Part shown: positions 1 to 11,129 of the stretch, piece after piece | Layout: every line of letters starts with the position of its first letter | Position numbering within the stretch: position 1 is the first letter of the stretch | Assembly: GCA_009823505.1 (NCBI GenBank) | Contig: VZQC01006311.1 | Coordinates: 1,134,450-1,198,449 of the forward strand | Length of the DNA stretch: 64,000 bases | Origin: Rhizomys pruinosus | Lineage: Eukaryota > Chordata > Mammalia > Rodentia > Spalacidae | Reading direction: 5' to 3' | Program-made: the position numbers and the translations under genes | The notes under the pieces: model-generated | What the model saw: the letters and a program-made list of their open reading frames with translations, nothing else | The model's database searches: none | Told to the model about the DNA's origin: nothing

Positions 1-880
1 ACTGCAACCGAGGTGCACTTCCACCAATGGTCTTTCCTGACCTCTCACAGTGCCAAGCCTCGGCTGCTCTCAAATTTCAACACCAGAACCATATAGGAGA
101 CTCTTACACACTGCTGGCTTGAGATGGAGGCTCAGGCCCCTTCCAGAACATAGCTTCTGTGTGCTGACCCTGAAGAAATTCTTCTCAGAAGATTTCACCA
201 CAGTGATGCTGGTCTCTTGTTACTTACAGCTGATTTTTCAGCCCCAGCTAACCAGTATCAATTGTCCCAGTACAACAAAGATTTCACTTCAGGTTCTGGT
301 CTCTTGTTACTTACAGCTGATTCTTCAGCCCCAGCTGACCAGAACCCACATATTAAACAGTCCTGATGATCTCTGCTTCCCTTTGAAACTTCACAAGCCA
401 GGCCTCCATTGTCTACAACTCTTTCAGCAAAACTGTTCCAAGTTCCACAGCAATGATCTTTAGGCATTCAATGATTTTTCTAGCTCAAAGTTCCAAACAC
501 TTCCACAATCCTTCCCCAAAACATCAAGGTCAGGTCTGTCACAGCAAAAGCCCACTCTCTGGTACCAATTTCTGTTCTAGTTTGTCTTCAGTTGCTGTGA
601 CAAAACACTGACTGACACCAACTTGGGGAGGAAGGGTTTATTCAGCTCCCATCTCCTGGGTCACAGTTCATCACTCAGGGAGCCCAAGGCAGGAACCTGG
701 AGGCAGCAGCTGAAGCACTGGTCATGGAGGAATGCTGCTCCTAGTCTGTGTTCTTTTTCTGCAGGTATGTCAGAATTAGTGATTGGGCTAATGGTGTGCT
801 CAGTGCATTCAAATAAAAGCTTTTGTTACTCATTTCTATTCTTTTGGAACCATAAACTGTTGGGGAAAGACATTTGAGCA
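1..880. repeat. Rodent interspersed repeat (family not assigned) with internal duplication
   Basis: The stretch from about 550 to 760 (GTTGCTGTGACAAAACACTGA, then GGGAGGAAGGGTTTATTCAG) matches 46741-47140 in this window and resembles a common rodent repeat, possibly of the URR1 type (from memory, uncertain). Positions of about 190-277 and 279-365 are direct repeats with an 87-89 bp period. Confidence 0.5.
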
Positions 881-1560
881 ACCCTAACATACACATAGCC
901 ATTTCAACTTCTTGAAATTGCCTTTCACTACAATGTAAAGGTAACTGACAGTCACCTTTACCAAAAAAAATCTACTTAGAACCATTCTTTGGTGGCAAGT
1001 ATCTTGTCCTTCACCAAGAAGATAAAAGTTCTGTGAAGTTTTACCCCAGTACTTGGTTTAAGAGAGGAAACCAAGACGGAGTGTCTTTTTATGTGCCATG
1101 TACTTTCACTTAAGTGCCCTCTAATTCTGCCAGCATTCCTGTGAGGTGTGCCTTTTTCTCATTTTGCAGAAAGAAATTTTCTTTTTGGTGCAGAAAATCT
1201 TTTTCCTTTGAGACTAAATGTCTACTTTTGATTCTAATTCTTAAATATCTATTATTTGATGAGGAGTTGTAGACAGTGCTGTTTGATGTTGAAAAGTATT
1301 GTAATAAGTTCAGGCTTCCAAAGCCAGTATCTTTGTTTTGGTTTCACTAAGTTGGATTTGAACTCATACTCATGTAGGCTTTGAGCTTATGATCATTTTG
1401 CTTCAGCCTCCTAAGTAACTGGAATTATGGGCCTGTGCCACCTGGACCTGCTAGCGTTTATTTAATGGGTCAGTTAGTTGTTGCTCTATTCTCTCTGACC
1501 AGTATATTAAATAAGGTTAGGTGGCTTTCTTTTTATTGGATTGAGAATAAACTAAGAGAG
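880..1560. other. NDC1 intron, mostly unique
   Basis: Nothing is recognised except an old B1/B4-like relic at about 1330-1450 (minus strand). Confidence 0.5.
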
Positions 1561-1569
1561 GTAATACGT

Positions 1570-1822
1570 TGTTAGTTTTTTTTTTTATTTTTATTTATTT
1601 CTGTATGTGTATGAATGTACTGTCTGCATGCAAGTCTGCACGCCTGTGTCGTGCAATGCTGTGGAGGTCAGAAGTGGGTGTCGGTTTCCCCTGGAGCTGG
1701 AGTTCTCCTGGAATTGGAGTTTCAGACGGTTCTCAACCGCCATGTGGGTGCTGGGGATCGAACCCGGGTCCTCTGCAAGAGCGGTCGGCGCTCTTAACCG
1801 CTAGGCCATCCCTCCAGCCCCA
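1570..1822 (-). mobile_element. B2 SINE, long variant
   Basis: Near full length. It carries the internal doubled GAACTCCAGTTCC/AACTCCAATTCC segment and an intact B-box region (GGGTTCGATCCCC). Confidence 0.9.
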
Positions 1823-2029
1823 CGTTGTTAGTTTTTTTGTGTGTGTGTGTGATTATTTCCTTAAGTGATCTTTGTGCTAATCATCTGAGTGAGTTGATCA
1901 CATATAATTCTTACTTTAATTGAGAAACCAAGATGCAGATTTAGAGTTACACAGTATTGCAGATTTAGGGTTACATAGTAAGGTGATGACAGGATGCTTT
2001 GTTATAGTTAAATATTTATTTGTTTATTT

Positions 2030-2190
2030 GTTTGTTTGTTATTTGGTCTTTTTGAAACAGGATCTCCCATTAGTTTTAGTTGGCCTGGAACTTGCTGTGT
2101 AGACCAGGCTGGCCTTAAACTCACAGAAATCTGCCTGTCTCTGCCTCTCGAGTGCTGGGATTAAAGGCATGTACCACCATGCCCCACATA
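2030..2190 (-). mobile_element. B1 SINE
   Basis: Reads TTTTTGAAACAGGATCTCCC through TAAAGGCATGTACCACCATG; full length and moderately diverged. Confidence 0.85.
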
Positions 2191-2249
2191 GTTAAATATT
2201 TATATATTTAGAAATTATTTTGGTTTTTAAATTTGGGGAGCTGTGAATC

Positions 2250-2497
2250 TTTATTTTTTTAAAATTTATTTATTTATTTTTATGTGTATTAATGTACTGT
2301 CTGCATGTAGCTCTGTGCACCCGTGTCATGCAATGTGGCGGAGGTCAGAAGAGGGTGTCAGATTCCCCTGGAACTGGAATTCTGGAATTGGAGTTACAGA
2401 CGGTTCTCAGCCGCCATGTGGATGCTGGGGATTGAACCCGGGTCCTCTGCAAGAGCGGTCGGCGCTCTTAACCGCTAGGCCATCCCTCTAGCCCCGA
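2250..2497 (-). mobile_element. B2 SINE
   Basis: Full-length B2 with tail at the left and CTCTAGCCCC at its 5' end. Confidence 0.88.
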
Positions 2498-2577
2498 ATC
2501 TTTATTGTTATAGACTACATAGCTGATAAAATGACAGTTTTTGCACAGAGAACTTAAATGTTTTGTTTTATTCATAG

Positions 2578-2641
2578 CACCCAGAGGCTTCCATTCAGGC
2601 TGTGTTTTCAGATGCCCAGAAGCATATTTGGGCTTTAGAAG
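2578..2641 (+). CDS. NDC1: NDC1 coding exon (fourth from last)
   Basis: This 64-nt exon of the transmembrane nucleoporin NDC1 (TMEM48) encodes HPEASIQAVFSDAQKHIWAL followed by E and the first base of a Gly codon. I recognise this as the C-terminal part of vertebrate NDC1. It starts in phase 0 after an AG acceptor (2576-2577) with a T-rich tract and ends with a GTAAGT donor at 2642, leaving phase 1. NDC1 anchors nuclear pore complexes in the nuclear envelope: its N-terminal half carries the membrane helices, and this soluble C-terminal part faces the pore scaffold (family knowledge). No membrane segment is expected or seen in this exon. Earlier exons lie upstream of the window; I found none between 1 and 2577. 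Confidence 0.93.
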
Positions 2642-2701
2642 GTAAGTGCTGTGAATTGTGACCAGTAACTATGACTTTAATCAATTAAATATTGAAGCAT
2701 A

Positions 2702-2858
2702 GCTGGGCGTGGTGGCTCACACCTTTAATCCTAGCACTTGGGAGGCAGAGGCAGGTGGATCTTTGTGAGTTCAAGGCTAGCCTGGTCTACAGAGTGAGTT
2801 CCAGGACAGCTGGGGCTACAGGGAAACCCTGTCTCGAAAAAGACCCAAAAAAAAAAAT
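2702..2858 (+). mobile_element. B1 SINE
   Basis: Starts AGCTGGGCGTGGTGGCTCAC and ends CTGTCTCGAAAAAG plus an A tail. It lies 60 bp after the NDC1 donor, flanked by ATATTGAAGCATA-like duplications. Confidence 0.92.
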
Positions 2859-2959
2859 ATTGAAGCATAATTCATAAGAGGTCAGTTTTGGATCTTGATC
2901 TTAATCCTTGGATTTTCAGATATATTTTTATGTTTAATATAGATCAGATTGCTTAAATT

Positions 2960-3050
2960 CTCCTTCCTGGCCTTCCAGTGCTGGGGACAGAACTCAGGGC
3001 CTCATGTCAGCTAGGCAGAGCTCTTCCATTGAGCTGCATCCGTAGTCCTA
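2960..3050 (-). mobile_element. ID/B4-type SINE fragment
   Basis: GTGCTGGGGACAGAACTCAG through GAGCTGCATCC resembles the ID head of B4. Confidence 0.55.
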
Positions 3051-3264
3051 CATGTGTCTATATAGAAAGACATTGAGCCTAGAAGTCTTCCATCTTTCTG
3101 TATATTAAAAATAAAAACCAATAGTTTGTAACTTAGGGTAGCTTTTATTCTATATGAAAACTTAGTTGTTAAAGAACTGCTTCATCCTACAAATATTGCC
3201 TTCTCAATGTTTAAGTGGTATTGAGAAAGTACTTTCTCCACTTCTCTATTAGAAATATCTTCGG

Positions 3265-3496
3265 GACTGGTGAGATAGCCTAGTGGTTAAGAGCACCGAC
3301 TGCTCTTGCAAAGGACCTGGGTTTGATCTCCAGCACCCACATGGCTGCTAAGAACCTTCTGTAACTCCAATTCCAGGAGAACTCCAGTTCCAGGGGAATC
3401 TGAGACCCTCTTCTGACCTCCGTGGCATTGCATGACACGTGTGCACAGACCTACATGCAGACAGTACACTCATACACATACAAAATAAAAAAAAAT
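3265..3496 (+). mobile_element. B2 SINE, long variant
   Basis: Starts GGACTGGTGAGATAGCC and contains the doubled CTCCAATTCC/CTCCAGTTCC block. Confidence 0.9.
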
Positions 3497-3561
3497 CCTC
3501 ACAACTGTCATGCTTTGCTTTGTTTTGGTTTTAAAAGATATTTTATTATTTTTAAATTATT

Positions 3562-3807
3562 TTATTTTTTTGAGACAGGGTCTTCCTATAGTTCCAGCTG
3601 GCCTGGAACTCACTCTGTAGATCAGGCTGGCCTTGAATTCACAGAGATCTACCTGTTTCTGCCTCCTGAGTGCTAGGATTAAAGGCATGTGCCACCATGC
3701 CCGGCTTAAAGATGGGTTTTTAGCTGCCATGTGGGTGTTGGGAATTGAACCCGGGTCCTCTGCTAGAGCAGTTAGTGCTCCTAACTGCTGAGGCATCCCT
3801 CAGCCCC
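3562..3807 (-). mobile_element. Dimeric B2-head/B1 SINE, copy 1
   Basis: On the minus strand a B2-type head (3706-3807, about 102 nt, starting GGGGCTGAGGGATG) runs through ATCTTTAA directly into a full-length B1 starting GCCGGGCATGG, then an A-rich tail (T-rich here at about 3562). The junction is the same as in the other copies. Target-site duplications are unclear because the element sits against the tail of another B2. Confidence 0.8.
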
Positions 3808-4170
3808 AATTTTTATTTTATTTTATGTGTATGAGTATATTGCCCGCATGTGTGTAAGTGCACTCCTGTTCAGTACCTGAGGAGATCAGAAGAAGGTGTC
3901 GGATTCCCCTGGAACTGTAATTACAGATGGTTGTTACTTGCCATGTAAGTGCTAGGAATGGAAACTTTTGTCCACTGCAAGAGCAGCCAGTGCTCTTAAC
4001 CACTTAACCCTCTCTCTAATCTCATCTTAGCTTTTTGAGACGGAGTTTCCCTGTAGCCTTAGCTGACCCGGAGCTCCTTGTGTAGACCAGTCTTTCCTTG
4101 ATTTTACAGAGATCCACCTGCTTCTGCCTCCTGAGTGCTGGGATTAAAGGCAGGCACCACCATCCCTGGC
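3808..4170 (-). mobile_element. B2 SINE followed by B1 SINE
   Basis: B2 at 3808-4018 (CAGTGCTCTTAACC near its 5' end) and B1 at about 4028-4170; both are diverged. Confidence 0.75.
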
Positions 4171-4441
4171 ATCCCCCTTTGCTTTGTTTTTATTGATTTT
4201 TGTTTTGTGCTAGGGATTGGGCACAGGACTTCACATGCATCCAGGTACACCCCCAGTTCCTATGCTTTTAATTTCTAATATTTATCAGAACAGCATAGTG
4301 TTGTAAACATTTTTTTTTCTAGTGGAATTAAGTCAGAGACTCTGTCATCATACTCATGACTAGGGCAGTTGAATATTTTTTCAGTGCTTATTTCAACTCT
4401 TGTCTATTTTTTTGCATTATATCTCTCCTCTTTGTAGTTCT

Positions 4442-4668
4442 TTTTTTTTTAATTTAATTTTATTTTTGTATGTGTATGAATGTACTGTCTGCATGTAGGT
4501 CTGTGCATCCGTGTCATGCAATGCCGCGGAGGTCAGAAGAGGGTGTTGGATTTCCCTGGAACTGGAGCTAAAGACGGTTTTCAGCTGCCATGTGGGTGCT
4601 GGGTATCGAACCCAGGTCCTCTGCAAGAGCAGTCGGCGCTCTTAACCCCTAGGCCATCTCTCCAGCCT
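4442..4668 (-). mobile_element. B2 SINE, short variant
   Basis: Contains TAAAGACGGTT and lacks the doubled segment. It is flanked by repeats of CCTCTTTGTAGTTCTTTTT (4429-4447 and 4671-4689), a clear target-site duplication. Confidence 0.92.
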
Positions 4669-4778
4669 TTCCTCTTTGTAGTTCTTTTTATATTCAGAAT
4701 ACTAATGTCTTCTCAAGTATAAGTATTCCAGATTGATTTGTCTAATTTTGCTTCATTATTTTCTCCTTCCCCCTTGAG

Positions 4779-4879
4779 GTCTGTCCCACTTAGTAGCAGC
4801 TTCATTCACAGAAGATAGATTTGGAGTTGTCCAAACGACACTACCAGCTATCCTTAATACTTTGTTGACACTGCAAGAG
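4779..4879 (+). CDS. NDC1: NDC1 coding exon (third from last)
   Basis: This 101-nt exon follows a C/T-rich tract ending in AG at 4777-4778. Its first two bases complete the Gly codon split from the previous exon, and it then encodes [20 protein letters not shown] and a further 13 residues ending in LQE. It closes in phase 0 with donor GTAAGG at 4880. The peptide is very similar to the NDC1 C-terminal region I recall from human. The upstream intron is 2137 bp and holds several SINEs; the downstream intron is about 21.7 kb, the largest in this part of the gene. Confidence 0.93.
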
Positions 4880-5184
4880 GTAAGGTCTGATGTAGGGTGT
4901 GAGTGCAGATTATCTCTCCACTGCCCTGTTTTTCTCTTTGTTTCTTAAATCTTATTTGTATAACCAAGCATGTTGGAGGTTAAAATCATGAGTCTATTCT
5001 CCTAGGAAATTGCAATCAAAAGATAGTACAGTAATGGAAAACTTTTTATTTGCTCTAAACTTATAGAAAGAGAAAAATGATATGTTTCTGGTGTTAGGTA
5101 GCCAATTTAATATGTTAATTTGATTTTTACCTCCTCTCAACCGTCTGCTTCTTGGTTTTGGATTTAAAAAAAAAATTTTTTTTT

Positions 5185-5535
5185 TTCCCCTAAGCAAGGT
5201 CTCCTTGTAGTCCCAGCTGGCCTCAAACTTGCTATGTAGACCAGGCTGGCCTTGATTTCACAGATATCTGCCTTCCTCTGGTTCCCAAGTGTTGGGATTA
5301 AAGGCATGCCCCATCATGCCTATCCTTCATGTTATTTTTATTTTATGTATAAGAGTGTATTGCCTGTATGCATGTAAGTGCATCCCTGTCATGTAATTCT
5401 TGAGGTCAGAAGAGGGTGATGGATCTCCTGGAACTGGAGTTATGGATGGTACGTGTGGGTGCTGGGAGTTGAACCCTAGTCCTCTGTAAGAGCATCTAGT
5501 GTTCTTGACTAGCTAAGCTATCTCTCTAGCTCATC
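5185..5535 (-). mobile_element. B1 then B2 SINE
   Basis: B1 at about 5190-5325 and B2 at about 5330-5535; both are full length but diverged. Confidence 0.75.
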
Positions 5536-5597
5536 TTTTTATTTTTATTATTTTTTAAATATTTTTTTTTTATTTTTTTAAATTTACTATTTTGGGG

Positions 5598-5838
5598 GGG
5601 CTGGAGAGATGGCTCAGCGGTTAAGAGCACTGACTACTCTTGCAGAGGATCTGGGTTCAGCACTCACATGGCGGCTAAGAACTGTCTTTAAGCCAGGCAT
5701 GGTGGCACACACGTTTAATCCCAGCACTCGGGAGGCAGAGGCAGGCACTCTGGCCTTGAACTCTAGTTCAAGGCCAGGCTGGTTTACAGAGTGAGTTCCA
5801 GGCCAGCTAGGACTATAAGGCAACCCTGTCTCAAAAAA
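5598..5838 (+). mobile_element. Dimeric B2-head/B1 SINE, copy 2
   Basis: The head at 5598-5691 keeps an A-box-like GGTTAAGAGCACTG but has lost about 7 nt at the B box. It passes through GTCTTTAA into B1 (GCCAGGCATGGTGG) at 5692, and an A tail ends the element. Confidence 0.8.
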
Positions 5839-5839
5839 A

Positions 5840-6117
5840 TTTTTTTTATTTTATTTTACTGGTATGAGTGTTATGCCTGCATGTGTATAAGTGTGTAAGT
5901 GCACCTGTGTCATCCAGTGCCTGAAGAGGACTGAAGAAGGCGTCAGATCATCTGGAACTGGAGTTGTGGATATTTGTTAGCACCCGTTTGGGTGCTGGGA
6001 TTTGAACCCCAGTCCTAGAACTCACTCTGTAGACCAGGCTGGACTTGAACTCACAAAGATCCGCTGTCACTGCCTCCTGAGGGCTGGGATTAAAGGCATG
6101 TGCCACCACGCCCGGCT
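5840..6117 (-). mobile_element. Truncated B2 joined to truncated B1
   Basis: B2 at 5840-6015 stops at CCCCAGTCCT, and a B1 lacking its start in this direction follows (CTAGAACTCACTCTGTAG to CGCCCGGC). Confidence 0.7.
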
Positions 6118-6366
6118 TTTTTTTTTTTTTTACCCCTTTTGTAATTGTATCTTTGAAAATCCTTTTAGGTTTTATTTTTTGAGGGCCTCATAGGTAGCCC
6201 AGGATGGTCTTAAAGTCCCAGTCCTCCTGCCTCTGCTATCCAAGTGCTGAGGTTATAGATGTGAACTACGGCTCCTGACCTTATACTGTCTAAACCATAC
6301 AGTAGTGCACTCTTAACTCGGGCATGTCTTCTGTCCTTACAACATCTTTATTACTATCTTTTNGGT

Positions 6367-6528
6367 TTTTTTTTTTTTTTTTTGGTCTTTTTGAGACAGG
6401 GTCTCCCTGTAGTCCCAGCTGTCCTGGAACTCACTCTGTGAACCAGGCTGGCCTTGAACTCACAAACATCCGCCTGCCTCTGCCTCCCAAGTGCTAGGAT
6501 TAAAGGCATGCGCCACCACGCCTGGCCA
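6367..6528 (-). mobile_element. B1 SINE (young)
   Basis: Close to the local B1 consensus; a single N at 6363 precedes its tail. Confidence 0.92.
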
Positions 6529-6559
6529 AATTAATTTTTTTATACAATTTTTGATAATA

Positions 6560-6576
6560 TATATGTGTGTGTGTGT

Positions 6577-6612
<36 letters not shown>
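6560..6612. repeat. (TG)n microsatellite
   Basis: About 50 bp of TG repeat with one interruption, next to an old B2-like stretch reaching about 6755. Confidence 0.9.
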
Positions 6613-6779
6613 GTGTACACCTGCAAGCTTATCATGATTGTGCATGTGTGAAGGTCAAAGGAAAACTCTTAGGAGTTGGTTCTCTCCACCTTGTGGGAAC
6701 CAGAGGTTGCATTCTCAGGTCATTTGGCCTGCATCCAAGTACCTCCTGAGCCAATAATGTTCTTAATATACTTAGGATT

Positions 6780-8060
6780 AGAAAGGAAATAAATTATACT
6801 GAATTGTAATGATCAAGTTACAATTTTATGATATAGTGCTGTGTGCTTTGTGATTATTGCATTAAGTAGCAAATCTGTCAATTATGTCATTGTTTTGAAG
6901 CAATGAATGGTTTGCCAGGATAACTGTAGCAGCCATTCTTCCCATGAGCCCTCTGCTCTAAAACTGGGTTATTCAGTTTTTCCTCAAGTGTATCTTACTT
7001 TCTCATATGTTGCTTTTCTTGGTCTACAGTGTATTTTTCTTCTTTTATCTGGGTCTACTCTATAACTCCCATGTTAACACTTTCTTGTCTTTATGGACCT
7101 TTATTGTTGATACTTTTAGTTGGAGTATAGACAGGGATCTTGTCTCATTTTCTTATTCCCAGCATTTGATATGGTAGCTGGGAAGTATCTGACAGGTGCT
7201 TATTAAAGTGCTGCTGGATGACTGCTGGATGGCTTCATTGGTTAAGTGAGTGAAAATGTCTCTTCTGGAGCCAGAATTGAATGACATCTTATGTAATAGG
7301 CTGATTATAATGACTGCCCCTTTATTTTGAGAAGCAGAGGATGTGATACTAGTTCTGTTTTGTTTTTGACTTTTTGTTCTATGATCTTGAAGGGATAGTT
7401 GCTCTTAGAGTAAATTCTAAATTCTAATTCAAGACAAGTTGTGCAATACCAGCTTCTGCCTGTTACTACGGGATAGTTACACGGTACTGTTCTGTTCTTT
7501 TGTTTTACTTCTCAATGACATCAGTCATTGAACTGTGAATCATTAAAGGCAGAAAGAATAGGGGAGCTTTCACTCTAAACTATTCAGAGGGCAAGGAGTG
7601 GAGTGATGGATATCCAATATGGTGGAGCCTACTGGGGGCTGCCGCCCTGGGAGATCACAGTTACTATGGGGGCTTATGAGTTCACACCCACTCCTGCCAC
7701 CTTACAGTTAATATGTAGCCTAACATGTATCCAGGTCTTTCTCAGATCTTTCATGTGCTGTTTTGAAATAGAAATGCATTGATAAGCATTACTGAGTTCA
7801 TGGAAGTTACTTTGTCAGTAGATAGAGAATAACTATGAACCTGTGGAAATTCACAAAATTGATACTTTATTAGTTGAAGTATAGGCAGGGATCTTGTCTC
7901 ATTTTCTTATTCCCAGCATTTGATATGCTATTTTTGTTGTTTGGTACATTAAAATTTTCAGAAAGTCATTTTGAAAAGACAGTATCACCTTGATATAGGA
8001 AATCAGCTCTGCCATGTTTTTTGCCTCATAATTTGAAAGTTAGATTTTGATCTTAAGAAT
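6780..8060. other. Mostly unique NDC1 intron with L2 relic
   Basis: About 7107-7232 resembles the 3' end of an L2 LINE (CAGGGATCTTGTCTC, then CCCAGCATTTG and AGGTGCTTATTAAA). A second block, nearly identical over about 65 bp, lies at 7859-7927. No coding signal was seen. Confidence 0.45.
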
Positions 8061-8066
8061 ATTGAA

Positions 8067-8862
8067 TGGCTCAGCAGTTAGGAGCACTGCTGTTCTTGGG
8101 GAGGACTCAGGCTTGATTCCCAACACCCACATACATGATGGCTAACACCCATCTGAAACTCCAGTTCTAGGGAATCGATGATGCCCTTGTCTGACCTCTG
8201 AGGGCACTGTAAGACAGGGGTACACTTAACCTGCTGTATGCAGGCAATATACTCATACACATAAAATAAAAATAATACTTTAAAAAAGAATGTTGAGGGC
8301 TGGAGAGATAGCCTAGCAGTTAAGAGCACCGAGTGCTCTTGCAGAGGACCCGGGTTCGATTCCCCAGCACCCACATAGCGGCTAAGAACCGTCTGTAACT
8401 CCAATTCCAGGAGAACTCCAGTTCCAGGGGAATCCAAGACCCTCTTCTGACCTCCGCGGCATTGCACGACATGGGTGCACAAACCTACATGCAGATAGTA
8501 CACTCATACACATACAAAAATAAATAAAAAAAATTAAATAAAAAAATGTTGAAATTTATCTTTACGCCATTCACAGATTCATTCATTGATCACTTAATTA
8601 TTAAGGAATTACCATTTGATAACAATACAGGATGGAAAAAAGTAGACCTAGGAGCTGGAGAGGAGGCTTAGCAGTTAAGAGCACTGGCTGCTCTTACAGA
8701 GGACCTGGGTTCAGTTCCTAGCACCCACATCAGGTGGCTCAGAACCATCCAGCGAATCTGACTCCCTCTTTTGGTCCCTGCAGGCAGTGCACAACATGGG
8801 TACACATTACATACATGTAGACTAAACACTCATATATATATATATAAAGATAATTAAAAAAA
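8067..8862 (+). mobile_element. Three consecutive B2 SINEs
   Basis: Copies at about 8067-8285 (old), 8297-8540 (young, long variant, GGGTTCGATTCCCC) and 8650-8862 (old). All have the same orientation. Confidence 0.82.
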
Positions 8863-8974
8863 AAGATAGACATGGTTCCTGTTCAGTAGGAGCTTGAAGA
8901 TTAAACAGCTCACCAGTTATGATAAGAGCTCAGTGAGTAGAGTGTAGGATGATGACAGATGATTCTAAAGCTTT

Positions 8975-9170
8975 TTTTTTAAACATTTATTTTGTTTGTG
9001 TATGTTTATATGTATGTACATGCATGTTTAACCCAACACATGTGTGGAACTCAAGGGACAATTTTCAGAAGCCGGTTACCTGCTTTTACTATGTATGTCC
9101 CAGGAAATCAAACTCAGGTGGACAAGCTTGGTTCTAGGTGCCTTTACCCACTGAGCTACCTTGCTGGCCC
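8975..9170 (-). mobile_element. Old B2/B3-type SINE
   Basis: AT-rich left end; the 5' end reads CCCACTGAGCTACCTTGCTGG on the given strand. Confidence 0.55.
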
Positions 9171-9308
9171 AAAACTAACAGTTTTCAAGTGGGGGATGGA
9201 AAGGGATTTGAGGTTGTTAGTTGCTTCCTTCAGGATATAGAGGTTAGAAGGAAAGAAAAGGGCAAAAGGAATATTCTTGAAGGCCAATACTTTGAGTAGT
9301 TTGGAAGG

Positions 9309-9595
9309 GCTGTCTTAGTTACTTTTCTTATTACTATGACTACTTGACAAAAAGCAACTTAAGGGAGGAGGGGCTTATTTCATGATTCAGAGGCATGCAG
9401 TCGTCACAGCCAGGAGGCATCCATGGCACAGCCAAGAGCAGAAAGGAGAAACCAGTGTTTATTTCTCGCTCTCAGTGTCCTCTTTATTCAGTCTGGGATC
9501 TTGGTCCCTGGATGGAACTGTGCATGTTTAAGGTGGTCTTCTTGAAGTTAGACCTGTGTGGAAACCCCTACATGTCTTCCAAGTGATTCTTTTTT
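9309..9595. repeat. Diverged copy of the rodent repeat seen at 1-880 and 46.7 kb
   Basis: TTACTATGACTACTTGACAA, then AAGCAACTTAAGGGAGGAGG, parallels the other two copies. Confidence 0.45.
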
Positions 9596-9596
9596 T

Positions 9597-9812
9597 CATT
9601 TTTGTTTGTATTTTATGTGTGCAGGTGTTTTGCCTGCATATATATAATGCACCATGTGTGTGCAGTGCCCATGAGGTCAGAAGAGGGCGTCAGATTACCT
9701 GGAACTGGAGTTACAGATAGTTGTTAGATGCCATGTGGGTACTAGGATCCAAACCCAGATCCTCTGCAAAAGCAGCCAGTTCTCTTAACTGCTGAGCCAT
9801 CTCTCCAGCCCC
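9597..9812 (-). mobile_element. B2 SINE
   Basis: Full length; ends GAGCCATCTCTCCAGCCCC. Confidence 0.85.
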
Positions 9813-10197
9813 TCCCAGGTGATTCCTAATCTAATCAAATTGGTGATGGGAATTGTTTTTTGTGAAGGCCCACAGAGCTTTCACCAGTATTCTACAAGTC
9901 AGTCTATTCTTTGTTTCTCTAGAATTTTATGCTACTTGACCTAATGCTTGTATAATACTTCCAAAGAAATGCTTTAGAAAAAAAAATTTTAACAGCCTGG
10001 GAGGTTAAAACAGAGCTTGTTTTGCATGACTGAATTTGTCTCAGAGTCTGTACATACTGCTGTGATTTATTCAGTCAAGATCATACCCAGTAAATGATTG
10101 AGTAGGAGTTGGACACCAGGCTTTTAGCCATCCACATATCAGATTACATCTTGATGGCTTGGCAGACGTGCACATTTCTTCACCTCCTTTCCTTTTT

Positions 10198-10202
10198 TAA
10201 AT

Positions 10203-10261
<59 letters not shown>

Positions 10262-10622
10262 TTTGTCTTTTCGAGACAGGGTCTCCCTGTAGCCCCAGCT
10301 GGCCTAGAACTCACTCAGTAGACCAGGCTGGCTTTGAACTCAGATTCGCCTGTCTCTGCCTCCCGAGTGCTAGGATTAAAGGCATGCGCCACCACACCCA
10401 GCTAAAATTTATTTTCATGTGTGTGAATTATACCTTCATGTGTGTGTAAGTACACTGGTGTTGTGCAGTTTCAGGAGAGGTCAGAAGAGGGTGCCAGATC
10501 CACTGGAACTGGAGTTACTGATGATTGTTAAGGCACCATGTATGTGCTGGGATTAGAACCCCGGTTCTCTGCAAGAGCTGCCAGTGCTCTTACCTGCTGA
10601 ACCATCTCATCTCTTCAGCCCC
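10198..10622 (-). mobile_element. (TTTA)n tract, B1 and B2 SINE cluster
   Basis: A tetranucleotide tract at 10198-10264 forms the tail of the B1 at 10264-10403; a B2 follows at 10405-10622. Confidence 0.85.
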
Positions 10623-10624
10623 CT

Positions 10625-11125
10625 CACCTCCTTTCTCAAGATGGAATGGTAGTCAGGCACAAGTGCCAGAGTGTTAGCTCTAGAGTCAGACTTGCTTGAA
10701 CTTTAATTCCAGCCCCTGCTAGTCCTTAGTTTTGCTTTCTTAGCAAAGAGTCTACTGCATTTCTTTTCATTTGAGATGCCATTAATTAGAAGATATATCT
10801 TGGTTTTAGAAATTATTAAATGGACAAAAAGATGCATTATAGGACCAATAAATATTGCAGTTTCTATTCTGGGTGATAGCTAGTAGTTTCTACCTCAAGG
10901 GATTGTAAAAATTAAACAGATCACCCCTTAAAGCACCAGGGCGCCTATTCTTGACTTCATGCTCAGAAATGTCACCTCTTGGTACTGTGCTGTCATCATT
11001 CCTATATTGCATGACACAATGCTTTTTCTTTTGTTTTCTTCCTTTTGTTTTCCTTTCCTTTTTCCTTCCCCCCTTTCCTTTCTCTCATCCTTTTCCTTTC
11101 CCTTTTCATGTCCTGTCCTCCCTCA
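10625..11125. other. NDC1 intron without recognised gene
   Basis: Unique sequence, then a C/T-rich tract at about 11034-11120. Confidence 0.5.
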
Positions 11126-11129
11126 CCTG

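Noticed and set aside
8297..8380. tRNA genes suggested by GGTTAAGAGCAC and GGTTCGATTCC boxes
   Set aside because: They are the pol III A and B boxes of B2 heads; the heads do not fold as complete tRNA cloverleaves and continue into SINE bodies.
8078..8503. Recurrent open frames containing PCGCWGxNPGPLQE and similar peptides throughout the window
   Set aside because: These are translations of B2 SINEs in one frame; likewise frames with [15 protein letters not shown] come from B1.
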